From positions 68,649,139 to 68,713,138 of the forward strand of contig CM018680.1 in NCBI GenBank assembly GCA_009363875.1: a stretch of DNA of 64,000 bases, in the 5' to 3' direction. Below the pieces are notes generated by a model. The model worked only from the letters and a program-made list of their open reading frames with translations, made no database searches and was not told the origin of the DNA. Position numbers and translations under genes: made by a program. The DNA is from Mikania micrantha. Its lineage: Eukaryota > Streptophyta > Magnoliopsida > Asterales > Asteraceae. Shown here piece after piece: positions 47,176 to 59,669 of the stretch (its first letter is position 1; every line of letters starts with the position of its first letter).

Positions 47176-47178
<3 letters not shown>
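46475..47178. mobile_element. MITE bounded by TA microsatellites, 704 bp
   Basis: The ends GGAGCTGGATCCAATACAAAG and, in reverse complement at the right, GAGGACGGTTATAATACAAAG are imperfect inverted repeats. (TA)n tracts flank both sides. The interior contains an 83-bp tandem repeat (from 46855 and 46938) with GGTACGTAATTA motifs. Confidence 0.7.
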
Positions 47179-47218
<40 letters not shown>

Positions 47219-47221
<3 letters not shown>

Positions 47222-47653
47222 AATAGATAATTTGAAAACCACTTCTTAGTGCGAAAACCGTGAAAACCATGTAAAAATCACGTAAAAAAAAGTCTTTTTT
47301 TTTTGAAATTTTTTTACAGGTTTGTAACACTATTGGGCACATTTTTATAAAAAAATCAAAAAAGCGCCGACCATATATTTTTAAAAAAAATATTTTATAA
47401 AACCATGTAAAACATACGTAACAAAACTAAAAAAATTTGGTCAGATCTGACGAAGAGTTACGTATATTTTACATGGTTTTATAAAATATTTTTTTTTAAA
47501 ATATATAGTCGACGCTTTTTTGATTTTTTGTAAAAATGTGCCCAATAGTGTTACAAACATGTAAAAAAAATTCAAAAAAAATATGTTTTTTACATTATTT
47601 TTACAGGGTTTTCACGGTTTTCGCACTAAAAAGTGGTTTTCAAATTATCTATT

Positions 47654-47656
<3 letters not shown>
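47219..47656. mobile_element. Foldback MITE bounded by TA microsatellites, 438 bp
   Basis: Long inverted repeats start GGGAATAGATAATTTGAAAA and extend with mismatches almost to the centre near 47435. The (TA)n tract on the left is shared with the preceding MITE; another follows (47657-47694). Confidence 0.85.
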
Positions 47657-47697
<41 letters not shown>

Positions 47698-47769
47698 TTG
47701 TATTGTTCAATATATTGCTTGTATATATTTTATTTATAATGAACTTCTTTTCGTTTTGTGTAACAACAG

Positions 47770-47808
47770 TTACTGATCGAAAATCCAAAGTTTTCGAAGA
47801 ATCCATTA
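47770..47808 (+). pseudogene. SCPL exon 4, 5' half
   Basis: After TAACAACAG, 13 codons give LLIENPKFSKNPL. The last five bases, CATTA, are the target duplication of the copia element; the exon resumes at 63843. Confidence 0.85.
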
Positions 47809-48142
47809 TGTAAAATATGATATCAAGAGCTCACATACACACAATTTCTGATCATCATTAACGAAAGGAACAAGAAACTACAAATAGGTTCAACACACGA
47901 AAACAAATAAAAACTAACTCCAACTGGCACACATGCCATTACTCCCTACAAACCAGGACAACATACTGACCACTTCTAAATTAAAGAAATTACTCTAATA
48001 ATAAAACATGACATCATAAACTGCATGCGCAGTGCATGCATACAAACTTCCACGTGAGTATAAAACTCATTATTCCACAAGACTCTTGCAACTTAAAGTT
48101 ATCAAACCTTCCCTTAAACTGAAATGTGTTTTAACCTTCAGT

Positions 48143-50305
48143 TTAACTCTTAAATTCTCCATGAACTCCCAGCAGGCTTCGCATCTTCTCAAACACTTCC
48201 AACTTGACTGGCTTAGTCATAACATCTGCAACTTGATCCTTAGTAGAACAGAACATCAACTTTACCTTGCCTTCATTTACCAGCTCTCTTAAGTAGTGAT
48301 ACCTCACATCTATGTGTTTGGTCCTTCGATGTAATACAGGGTTCTTTGACAGCTTTATGGTTGAGTCATTATCACAGAAAATGCTTACCACTCCAATTGA
48401 TCTTCCTTCTAATTCTTCTAGCAAACCTTTCACCCACACAGCATGGCAAGCACAACTTGTTGCTGCCACATACTCAGCTTCAGTTGAAGAGAGTGTAACA
48501 ATCTCTTGTTTTCTAGAACTCCAACTTATGGCAGCATTACTTAAGATACATACATATCCTGAGGTGCTCTTTCTATCTTCCACACTTCTAGCATAATCAC
48601 TATCCGTATACACTTGAAGTACATCATCATCATCTCGCTCATAGAAGAGACCAAAATTATAGGTTGATTATACATACCTCAAAATTCTCTTAGCCAACAG
48701 CATATGTTCTTCACGAGGATCTGCCATGAACCTTGAGATATAACAAACTGAGTACATCAGAGTCTTGTCACCATTAAATACATTAAGCTCCCCACCAGAC
48801 TTTTATACAATTTTTCTTCAACTTTCCTCTCATCACCAGTCTTGGTCACTGCCATTCCAGGAACTATTGGATTCTTCACCCCATTGCTTTCCCACATGTT
48901 AAATTTTTCTAGAATCTCTCGAGCATACTTTGTTTGACTCATCCTTATTCCATCTGCACCTTGATATACCTCAACACCCAGAAAATACTTCATGCTTCCC
49001 AAATTAGTCATTTCAAATTCTTGCATCATTGAATTTCTAAATTCTTTACACATCTCTTCATTGTTTCCAGTATATATCAGATCATCGACATATAAGCTGA
49101 CTATAACCATGCCCCTGACTTCTCTTCTTATGAACAGTGTGTGATCATACTTGCTCTTCTGAAATCCTTCCCGTAAGAAATAACCTTCAATTCTTTTGAA
49201 CCAGGCCCTGGGTGCCTGCTTTAAACCATATAGAGCTTTCTTTAACTTACAAACTTTATCTTCTTCTCCTTTGTTTGCGAATCCTTGTGGCTGTTCAGTG
49301 TAAACAGTTTCTTCTAAATCACCATTTAGAAATGCACATTTCACATCAAGTTGCCATATCTTCCATTTTCTTTTTGCTGCAATTGCCAACACACTTCTAA
49401 TGGTATCCCATCTAGCTACAGGTGCAAATATCTCTTCATAATCAACCCCATATCTTTGAGCATATCCCTTCACAACTAATCTGGCCTTATACTTGTCAAC
49501 CTCTCCCTTCTCATTCAATTTCGTTTTATACAGCCATTTTACTCCAATGGGCTTTACCCCTTTTGGTGTATTAACCAGTTCCCATGTCTGATTTTTCATT
49601 ATGGACATCATTTCCACTTCCATAGCTTTGACCCATTTTGAATCTTTGACTGCCTCTTCATAACAAGTAGGATCACTTGTTACACTATACATAGCAAAAT
49701 CGGCCTCATTCTCGGAAAGACCTTCCCCACTTTCAAACTCTTTTAACCAAGTAGGGGCAGTCCTGTTTCTTTTACTTGAGATTGATGGTCCATCTTTGTC
49801 TACTTGTGACGTGGACCCCACATAAACATGTGAAGGATGGACATTTGAAAAATGATCAGACCTTGCAGGAGGGGTAGTTTGGTCCTCTATTGTCCTTTCC
49901 TTATTTATTAAAGGTGATGGAGTACCTTCATCTTGAACAGCTTTTTCGTGACCAGTCACTTCATCTTCAGACTCCATATTTTCTTTTTCTTCCATGTCCT
50001 TAGACATGTCATCAGGAATATTTAATCTTGTACTTCCAAACTCACTTTTACTCCATTCCCATTTTCCATTTTCTTCAAATTTGACATCTTTGCTGATTAT
50101 TATTCTTTTGCTTTCCGGATCAAGCATCCTAAAAGCCTTTGACTCTGTACTCATACCCAAGAAAATACATTTGATGCTCTTATTGTCAAGTTTGGTTCGA
50201 ACCTGAGCTGGTGTAAGAGCATACCCAATGCATCCAAAGACTTTAAAGTTTTCAACATTTGGTTTCTGACCTGACCATTTTTCTTCAGGGACTTTATCTT
50301 CAAGT
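48143..50305 (-). pseudogene. Copia integrase C-terminus, reverse transcriptase and RNase H
   Basis: Continues the polyprotein interrupted at 61569. Signatures: MGMSTESKAFRMLDPESK (after the integrase core), WVKAMEVEMMSI, KWLYKTKLNEKGEVDKYKAR, LDVKCAFLNGDLEE, LYVDDLIYTGNN (RT active site), FLGVEVYQ, then RNase H DSDYARSVEDRKSTSGY, SSTEAEYVAA and KHIDVRYHYLRE. A frameshift near 48757 and a TAA at 48668-48670 separate RT from RNase H. Tork-like by general appearance. The TAA and shift make this copy defective, though RT itself is well preserved. Confidence 0.92.
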
Positions 50306-52231
50306 GAGGCTGATGTGTCGGTTTATATATATAGAAATCCTAGTTCAACACTATCGAGTAATAAATCGAATTAACCTAAACCGAACTACAAACTACAGGC
50401 AAGTGTACCTGACGTATGAAGTATAGCTAAGGAAAGTCCGGATATCGAACCTAAGGACACGGAATCGTCTAATAAACCCTAACTGTAAACCTAACGAAAT
50501 AAGAAACTTACTAAATTGAGAAAACGAAATTTGTTTTAAGAAAATGATTTTAAACAATAAAGAATTAAAGAAAACAAAATAAATTAACTCAACACCTCAA
50601 AAACTAGAAAACCAAATACGAAAGAGATTCTACCTAGACTAGGAATCTTAAAGGAATCCAACAGTTATCGGGAATGCTTATTTGAATGACACCGGATCTA
50701 ATGATACAACCAATTCAGGAACTTAAGGAATGCTAGATCTCCTATTCAGACAATCCAACACTTAAAAAGATCCTACTAGTCGTGTAAATCTTACCGGGAT
50801 GTAATGATGGATTACTGAGTCGGTCTATCCAAACTAACAATGCTTAAGACTTCTATGGTTGACTAATTAGGTCAATCTCAACAACCACAATCAATCTAAT
50901 CTAGATTAAGTATGAATTTGAAATACATGGCATAAACAATCAACGAATAATCCAATGATCATGCAAATTACCCGAAAACCCGTTTAAACCACGATATCCC
51001 AACACCTTGTTGCTTGATTAGCCTTTAAGATGGTTATCCCACTGATTACAATCTGATTATGTGAAATTCTTATGATTTACTAGGATTAGTCAAATCACAA
51101 TTAGGTTAAGAACGAGTTTTTAGCCTAAAATCATGTAAAAATCGAGTTTTTATCGAAACTGAATCAAACCTTTTTTCACAAAATAGTTTAAACATATAAT
51201 CAGATCATTCACAATAGTTTAATAACATTCACAATCATTCACAATCAGATTTAAATCAAAAGCAATAATTCATTCAATCAAACAAACCCGAAAAACTGAA
51301 AAAACATCCAATAATCATCCGTAATCTAGGTAGAATTAGAGATTTAGCCTAGAATCATCATCCAAACGTTCATAAACATGAAATCAAATCCAAACATGAT
51401 AGAAAATTCGAAAACAAACTGAAACAAGAAACTACGATGCATAAACGAACCCGAAAACGCAATCCGAGCACTTGTATACGCGATCTGAGCCTCCCCCAAA
51501 CGTCCGAATCGATCCCAAAGCTCAAAAATCTTCAAAAATATGTTTTTCTTTCGTTTCCAGCCGTCCTTGGGTGATTAGCTCGCGAATTAGGGTTTAAAAA
51601 TCGTTTAAATATGTTAATTTTCGCCAATTAATCCGACCTGGGCCTAAAAAGAAGTCCATAGGCGTGGTCAAAGGCCCAATATGGGGCAGTCAACGCGGGT
51701 CAACGGCCGGAAGGCCTGGTCAACAGGAGGAGCTGGGCGCGGATCTTGGATACCCGACTGAATCGAATCCGGGTGAGGCGCGGGTTAACCTGTGAGGTAA
51801 AACGGGTCGCGCGCAGGTCAAGCACTACCCGGCCGGTTCCTCACGCGGGTCAAGGGAATTTTAGGGCTGACGTGGCATTTTCTGGTGCTGCCACGTGTCC
51901 CAGCCGGATCTATCTTTCCAAAACTTGCATTTTACCCCCTGAACTTCCGAAATTCAATTTTTAAGCCCCGAAACTTCCTGAAATGCCACTTTTTAACACC
52001 GGAACTTCTAAAAATTATATTTCTTGCTCCCACACTTCATAAAAAATATTCCGGCTTCGGTTTCTTCGTAAATGCGAACGTTTATTCCACGAAAACCTAA
52101 AAAAGTAACAAAAAAATAATAAATAAGTAAAAATTAATTAAAATATAATAAAAACTAAATAAAAGCCTAATAAAATAAGATAAAATAATATAAAATAAAT
52201 ACTAAAAAGATGTGTAAATAACTACACATCA

Positions 52232-52270
52232 AAAATCCCCACACTTGAACTTTGCTTGTCCCTAAGCAAA
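52232..52270 (-). promoter_or_regulatory. Stem-loop plus polypurine tract at the Athila 3' LTR
   Basis: Minus strand: TTTGCTT-AGGGAC-AAGCAAA (52251-52270), then TTCAAGTGTGGGGATTTT directly before the LTR. The purine run is the expected plus-strand primer. Confidence 0.7.
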
Positions 52271-53844
52271 CCTTAAACAACACAAAACGAAATCTAATTC
52301 ACAAACGTTTCACATCAAGCAAAACCGAACATGGGTTTACGAATTAATTACACAATTAATCACAAGACTTACAACGGTCAATAGATTTACAACCCAATCA
52401 GACATCAATGAAGCAATTTTAAAAACATGGGATTTCCTAATCAAGATTCACCTATTTTTCAAGTATTCAACCATTTACGTTCACACCCTCACAATTGTCA
52501 CTCGACACTTGGTTAAATATATGGATTTTTGCAAGTGAACTCTCATAACCTAACACTGCAACAATGCTAACATAAGCTTGTGCTATAATCAAATCTCCAC
52601 ATATTATCAAGATTTAAAACAGATCAAAAGGACTTTAAAAGGGTGGGCTTAGGCTAAGGGTAGGTCATGTAGGGTTTTAAGGTGGCTAAAACACAAACGA
52701 AAAATCCGGTAGTTGACTTTATTCACAAACAAGCATTTAAACAAAACAAACTACCAACACTTGGTCCCATTTTTGACCTTTTATTCACACATTTTTTCTT
52801 CTTTTTTTTTTCATTTTCTTTTGCTTTTTTTTTTCTTTTTTTTTACTAGAATTAATCAACATAAACACGTAACTGTCTAACTAACCGGATGTCTTGAAAT
52901 TAAACTGGGTGATCAAATGAAAAGGGTTTAGGCTCAACAGGGTGTCTAATTGGTGTATTTAAGGGTTTCAAACAAAAGAAATAAGAAAGGCTAAGAAATG
53001 GGTGAACCTAATGCCTTAATCATCTCTGTGTCAGATCTCAATCAAAGTCTCAATTTGTATACAAGCACAAGTTCTAAAGCAATGCAACAGGTAGGTCAAA
53101 TCACACACAAACGAATCAGTGAATAATTATAGACTGTTAAGGCTCAAAATCTCACAGGAAACGTGTGTACTAGGGTTAACGATATGAACATAAACAGTTT
53201 TCAACTATCAAACAAGTTTCACTATCTTAAGAATCCCAACCCATAAGTTTTGAAAACAAGTCCAATTGGGAAAACTTTATCACGCAACTTAAAGATTAAC
53301 CGTATAACAAACTCAATAACCCATGCCGACCTGCCTTTTGTTAACAATTTACAATGAAATAGACTTGTTAAGCATAAGCAAAAGGGTAGCCAGGACTTAC
53401 AAAAGCTCAAGTTAACTAGACTCAAAATAAAGAAAGAAAAAGAAAGGAATTTCCCCATCCCCACACTTGAAACACACATTGTCCCTAATGTGTCTAAAAA
53501 CAGGGAAAAACTAAAATAAAATAGAAACAAAATAATAAACGATAGTAATAAGAAAGAAAAACGAGATACTTCCCTGACAAGCAATCCATGCAAACGCGTA
53601 AGCTCCATAGTGACCTGCTGAGATCCAAGTAAAAGAAACAACCATGGAAGTACCTGGGATCCTGTAACAACTGCTCATGCGTGACTACATGGCTCGACGA
53701 TCAGGTTAGCACACAAACAAAACATAAAATAAACTAAAAATGCAAAATAATAAACAAAACAAGAACGAAACTATACAAAATGTGGGTTGCCTCCCAAAAG
53801 CGCTTGGTGTATTAACGAGTCTTCAGCCAGACTCGGACCCACAA
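52271..53844 (-). other. Athila 3' non-coding region
   Basis: No envelope-like ORF with convincing features was found. A 139-residue hydrophobic frame (53222-53641) comes from T-rich sequence. A second stem-loop/purine module lies at 53455-53493. Confidence 0.5.
53455..53493 (-). promoter_or_regulatory. Second stem-loop plus purine module in Athila 3' region
   Basis: Minus strand: ACACATT-AGGGAC-AATGTGT (53474-53493), then TTCAAGTGTGGGGATGGGG. Same loop and purine run as at 52232, different stem. Confidence 0.65.
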
Positions 53845-54984
53845 TCACTCAGTCGGTGGGTCAAGGTAGACGTCCTCAACCACTTTCTTCTCAAACGGGC
53901 CACTCATGTAATGCTTCAACCGATGCCCGTTTACCTTAAACGCTGCCCCATCCTTATCTTCAATCTCGACTGTGCCATACGGAAACACTTCCTTCACCTT
54001 ATACGGTCCAGACCATCGGGATTTCAACTTACCCGGGAACAATCTCAGTCGCGAGTTGTATAACAACACCGCATCCCCACACTTAAAGTCTTTGTCACCC
54101 CTCAACTTCCTATCATGCAACGCCTTCGTGCGTGCCTTGTAGTCATGAGAATGCTCGTATGCATGATCGCGCAACTCTTCCAACTCGTGCAACTGATGAA
54201 ACCTCAAATCCTTCGCAGTAGCCATGTCTAGGTTCATCGTCTTCAGTGCCCAGTATGCTCTATGCTCCATCTCAACTGGTAGATGACAGGCTTTGCCGTA
54301 TATCATCCGAAACGGTGTAGAACCGGTCGGTGTCTTATAAGCAGTGCGAAAAGCCCACAGTGCGTCATCTAACTTATCTGCCCAGTCTAGCCTATTCCAA
54401 CTCACAGTCTTCTCCAAAATACGCTTGATACCCCGATTACTAACTTCAACCTGCCCACTCGTCTGTGGATGATAAGCCGTAGCTAAACGATGGGTCACAC
54501 AGTATCGCTGCAAGGCTTTCTCCATCTGCTTATTGCAGAAGTGGGTGCCTCTATCACTGATCAAGGCTTTGGGAGTACCAAAGCGTGCAAATAACTTCTT
54601 CAGAAATCTCACTACAACCCGGGCATCATTCGTGGGGCAAGGTTGGGCCTCTACCCACTTAGATACATAGTCCACAGCAACCAGGATGTAACGGTTCCCT
54701 CGAGACATCGGGAACGGTCCCATGAAATCGATACCCCATAAGTCAAAAATCTCACAAACCTGAATGGAAGTCTGGGGCATCTCATTGCGGGATGAGATGT
54801 TGCCAACTCTTTGGCAACTGTCACAACTCTTCACAAACACATGTGCATCCTTATATATCGTCGGCCAGAAGAAACCAGAGTCAAAAACCTTCTTCGCCGT
54901 CAGTGTCGCTCCATGATGTCCTCCGGTCGGTCCCTCGTGGCAATGCCTCAGTATGTCGGCTGCCTCAGCTCCATGCACACAACG
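53845..54984 (-). pseudogene. Athila integrase
   Basis: Same frame as the upstream RT-RNase H, separated by a TGA at 54985-54987 where CGA would be expected. It has HCHEGPTGGHHG and CDSCQRV (HHCC zinc-binding part), WGIDFMGPFP (first Asp), LISDRGTHFC (second Asp) and QVEVSNRG (Glu), then a C-terminal FPGKLKSRWSGPYKV segment and PPTE end. All catalytic residues are present. No chromodomain, as expected for Athila. Confidence 0.93.
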
Positions 54985-57252
54985 TCAAATCACCTGATCC
55001 GCTCCAACTCTAAACAAGTATGGGTCATCCCACAAGTAGTGCTTCACGTCAGCAAAGAACTTCTTCTTTTGCTGGTGAGTCATCCCCTTCAGTAACACAC
55101 CATCAGTCAGATAGTTCGCAAAGTCAGCGAACCATGGCAACCCCTGCTGCTCGGCCTTTACTACCATCAAAAATTCATGAGGAAAGGTATCCCCAATGGC
55201 CATATCTCGCAACTCCTCTCGCTCGGGATTCTCAAGTCTCGACAAATGATCAGCGGCCACATTTTCTGCACCCTTCTTGTCCCGTATCTCAATATCAAAC
55301 TCCTGAAGCAACAGAATCCATCGAATCAAACGCGGTTTCGCATCTTTCTTATTGAACAAGTACCTCAATGCCGCGTGATCGGTGTACACAATTGTCTTGG
55401 AAAGCACGAGGTAGGATCTGAATTTGTCGAATGCGAAGACCACCGCAAGGAGCTCTTTCTCAGTAGTCGTGTAATGCTCCTGTGCGTCGTTCAAGGTCTT
55501 ACTCGCATAGTAGATGGGATGGAAGTGCTTGTCTCGTCGCTGCCCTAAAACCGCCCCAACCGCGAAGTCGCTCGCGTCACACATAAGCTCGAAGGGCGAG
55601 CTCCAATCGGGGGCAATCAAAATCGGGGCATCCACTAACTTCTCCTTCAGTAGCTCAAATGCCCTCAAACACTCCTCAGAAAACACAAATGGGGCATCCT
55701 TCTCCAGAAGCTGAGTCATAGGCCTAGAAATTTTGGAAAAATCTTTAATGAACCGCCGGTAGAAGCCAGTGTGGCCTAAAAAGCTTCTAATGGATTTCAC
55801 GTTGGTGGGTGGTGGAAGTTTGCTGATGGTCTCTATCTTAGCCTTATCAACCTCTATCCCCGCACGTGAAATCTTATGCCCTAGCACTATCCCCTCTTTT
55901 ACCATAAAATGGCATTTCTCCCAGTTCAGCATCAAATTCGTCTCAACACAACGTGCCAGCATCCTATCCAAGTTCCTCAGGCAGTGATCAAAGGAACTCC
56001 CAAACACAGAAAAGTCGTCCATGAAAACCTCCATGGAGTCCTCAATCATATCATGGAATATCGCCACCATACATCGCTGAAAAGTGGCTGGAGCGTTACA
56101 CAAACCAAATGGCATGCGGCGATACGCATAAGTGCCATAAGGGCATGTAAACGTGGTCTTTTCTTGATCCTCTGCAGAAATGGGGATCTGAAAATAACCA
56201 GAAAATCCATCAAGGAAACAGTAGAACTGTTGCCCTGACAGACGCTCCAACATCTGATCGATAAAGGGCAGGGGAAAGTGATCTTTCCTCGTGGCATCAT
56301 TCAACTTTCTGTAGTCAATACAGACTCTCCAACCTGTGACTGTCCGAGTCGGAATCAACTCATTCTTCTCATTAGTCACCACTGTCATCCCCCCTTTCTT
56401 AGGGACAACCTGAACCGGACTGACCCATGCAGAGTCTGAGATCGGGTAAATCAGACCAGCATCTAACAACTTAAGCACCTCTTTCTTAACAACCTCCTGC
56501 ATGTTCGGGTTCAGTCTCCTCTGGCTCTGCACAACAGGCTTAAATTCATCCTCCATAAGAATCCTATGCGTGAAAAAGGAAGGGTTAATACCCTTAATGT
56601 CCATCAGCTTCCACGCAATTGCCTGTTTATGTGCCTTCAACACCTCAATCAACCTCTTCTTCTCCTCCTCCGTCAATTCAGCAGCAATAATGACGGGTAA
56701 TCGGGAATCCTCGTCCAGAAATGCATACTCAAGGTGAGATGGCAGTTCTTTAAGCTCCAAGGACGGGGGTGCCTCGACAGACGGCTTATCCGCTGGCTCT
56801 GCTCTATCTAAAACCTCACACACCTCTTGAGAGATCGGGGTCTCATCAATCAAAACATCTGGATGTTGCTCACTAGAATGAACAGACATCCCTCCCTCAC
56901 TATCCTCAACACTCTCAGGATCACCTATCCTAATCTCACTCAAGCAACGATCCATGTGTGACATGACGGTGTCAATGAAGTACAAGGTATCGTCCTGGCT
57001 CTCTGTATGCTGCAAGGATCTACGGATCTCGAAAGTCACAGTCTCGTCTGCCACTCGAAGAGTAAGCTTACCATCACAGACATCAATCAATGCCTTAGCG
57101 GTAGCTAAGAATGGACGGCCTAAGATCAGTGGAACTTTCTCATCCTCCTCCATGTCTAGAATCACAAAATCCACAGGGAACACAAACTTATCTATCTTAA
57201 CTAGCAAATTCTCTACAATGCCCCTGGGATACTTAACTGATCTGTCAGCCAG
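54985..57252 (-). pseudogene. Athila protease C-terminal part, reverse transcriptase and RNase H
   Basis: Begins right after the TAG that ends the gag-protease frame, in the same frame. LILGRPFLATAKA is the protease C-terminal flap/DTG-partner region. RT runs from ILDAGLIYP-like KLLDAGLIYPISDSAW through VCIDYRKLN and FMDDFSVFG (active-site DD) to FLGHTGFYRRFIKDFS. RNase H follows (MCDASDFAVGAVLGQR, YTDHAALRYLFNKKDAK, DHLSRLE). It is intact over 740 codons to the TGA at 54985. The enzyme would copy element RNA in the particle. Confidence 0.93.
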
Positions 57253-59109
57253 CTAGATGCTCATGCGGGTGGGCTCAGGCTCGCCTAAGTCTAATTTAGC
57301 AAAAATCGAATAAGGCATCAGATTTATGCTCACCCCAAGGTCCGCTAAAGCATAGCTAACAGATGAGCTGCCTAATGTGCACGGGATAGTGAAACTACCC
57401 GGATCAGTTTTCTTCTGTGGCAGCTTGTTCTGAACAACTGCAGAACACTTCTCACTCAGTGTAACAGTTGACAACTCCTCCATCTTCCTCTTGTTTGTCA
57501 ACAAATCCTTCAGAAACTTCGCATACTTAGGCATATGCTGAAGTGCCTCAACAAATGAGATATTCACCTTAAGCTGCTTGAACAACTCAAGAAATCTCCC
57601 ATACTCCTTCTCATATTTCTGTTGAAGGACTCTCGCAGGGTATGGTATCTTGGAAAGGTCAATCTCCGGATCCTTCTTCTTCTCGGGAGTCTTCTCAGGT
57701 TGTGCTGTACTTGCTGGGACTAGCCTAGTGGGTTGCACCTCTCCTGGAGCCTCCATCTCTATCTCCTCGTCCATCACTTCCTCATCCTCAGCCGGTTCAG
57801 CAACCGGTTTCTCAGTTCCAGTACTCATTCCACTCCTCGTGGTGATTGCCTTAGCATACCCCCTCGGGTTCTCTTCTGTCTTGCTAGGTAGAGAACCTGA
57901 CTGTCTCTCACCCAGCTGACTAGCAATCTGACTAACTTGCCTCTCAAGATTCTGCAACGCTGCCCCTTGACTTTTAATCATAGTATCATGCTCCTTGTGT
58001 TGAGCCTTACTCTCAGTAATGAATTGAGTCAACAGCTGGGCCTGCTGTTGCATCATCTCCTCCAAAGTGGACTTCTTCTCCCCATATCCACCACTACTCT
58101 GACCTGGTTCTCTAAACAGATTCTGCATCGGAGGTCTAGGGTTAAACCCAGGTGGGTTACCACTCTTCCAGGTGAAACCTGGTTGGTTCCTCCCTCCCGA
58201 GTTATAGGAATTGCCAAAGGCATTTCCAGGTCCTCGGTTAGGATTTCCCACATAGTCAACCTGCTCTTGAGATCCATCAGTCATCTGAGGACACTGAATG
58301 GTCTCATGTCCTCCCCTACACACTTCACACCTTGCATTGTTCTTCACTTGCATGTCCTTGACTAGTTTGGTCAATGCTTCAACTTGGGCTGTTAAAGCAG
58401 TGTTCGAATCAACATGCAAGACTCCTGTTTTCTGAGTGGCAGTGGATTTTCCCCTGGTGGGATATTGATAGCTACTCATAGCCATGTTCTCAAACAACTT
58501 CAGGCATTCATCGGGGGTCATATTGGTAAGCAAGTTACCCCCAGCAGTGGAATCCAGTGTATGCCTTGTAGCAAAAGTAACTCCATTATAAAACATCTCA
58601 ACCAATGCCCAATCCTCAAGCCCATGATATGGACACCTATTCAACATCTCCTTAAACCTCTCCCAAGTAGCAAAGAAACTCTCTCCCTCCTCCTGCTGAA
58701 ATGAATGAATCAAACTCCTAAGTCGTGCAATTTTGGCAGGTGGGAAATACTTGGTCAGAAACAGTTCCTGCATCTCATCCCAAGTAGTGATCGATCCAGA
58801 TGGAAGGGACTCAAGCCAAGTGATGGCTTTGTCCTCAAGAGAAAATGGAAAGAGAAGCAGAAAGACTGCATCATCAGAAACACCTTTGATCTTAAAGGTG
58901 TCACACATACGAAGGAACTGACCCAGATGAGCATTGGGGTCCTCCTCGGGTAGTCCATGAAATTTAGATGAGTGAATGATCAGATTGATGATTTCAGTCG
59001 GGATGTACCAGTTGTCCTCGGCGACAACTGGTCGAGTGATGGAAGAACGATTGCCAGCCGCAGTCGGCTTGGCAAAATCGGCAACGGTCCTCCTAGCAGG
59101 TGCAGCCAT
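57253..59109 (-). pseudogene. Athila gag and protease N-terminal part
   Basis: Start chosen at MAAPARRTVADFAKP (59109), the usual Athila gag beginning; the frame is open further upstream but without homology. Gag core: CDTFKIKGVSDDAVFLLLFP, ITWLESLPSGSITTWDE, EGESFFATWERFK. A single CxxC...HxxxxC-like segment (CEVCRGGHETIQC) is the zinc knuckle. Near the end is the aspartic protease site ALADLGVSINLMP (LGVS where LGAS is usual). The frame ends in a TAG (57253-57255) where CAG would be expected. Three separate reading blocks (gag-PR, RT-RH, IN) are therefore one ancestral polyprotein with two stop mutations. Confidence 0.92.
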
Positions 59110-59650
59110 CTCTCCTATAGCAGTGTTGTGTGTGCAGTGCAAAAGAAGGTGAGATCGTAACCTCGAGTGAAACTCTCTCTCTGGCTCAGCAAAAGCAGTG
59201 TACTCAGGTGACTCCGGCCGTCTACTGCGGTGCATGCACTGTAACAAAATAAGAAAAGAAAAAGAAAAGAAATATGATTACTTACTAAAGTTAACCTAGT
59301 TAATACTAACTATCTAATAAATTATTAACCTAAAGAAGAAACAATCTTCACCAAGCAGAAGTAAGACTCAAAAGACGAACCTACTAACTAAAAGGAAATC
59401 TAAAAGGAATCCTATAAACGAAAACTTACTAAAAATAGAGACCTGCCAAAAATAGCAGCTGCTAAAAATGGCAAGTCCTGAAAAGACGTCAAACAACTGA
59501 AAACAGACACTTACTAAGAATGGAAAGTTTCTAAAAATAGAAAATTACTAAATCTGGAAAGTACCTACGACTAGAAACTTACCACGAAACTACGAAACTA
59601 AAAAAAAAGAAAGCTAAGTCTAAAGCTAAGGTAAATCTAAGGATTACCGT

Positions 59651-59669
59651 GTCCCCGGCAACGACGCCA
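59651..59669 (-). other. Athila primer-binding site (tRNA-Asp type)
   Basis: Minus strand TGGCGTCGTTGCCGGGGAC lies a few bases after the 5' LTR end. Athila elements typically have TGGCGCCGTTGCCGGGG, complementary to tRNA-Asp; one base differs here. Confidence 0.8.

Noticed and set aside
53222..53641. Hydrophobic minus-strand frame after the Athila integrase, position of a possible envelope-like ORF
   Set aside because: The hydrophobicity comes from T-rich sequence (Phe/Leu/Ser runs); no signal, glycoprotein or known Athila ORF features.
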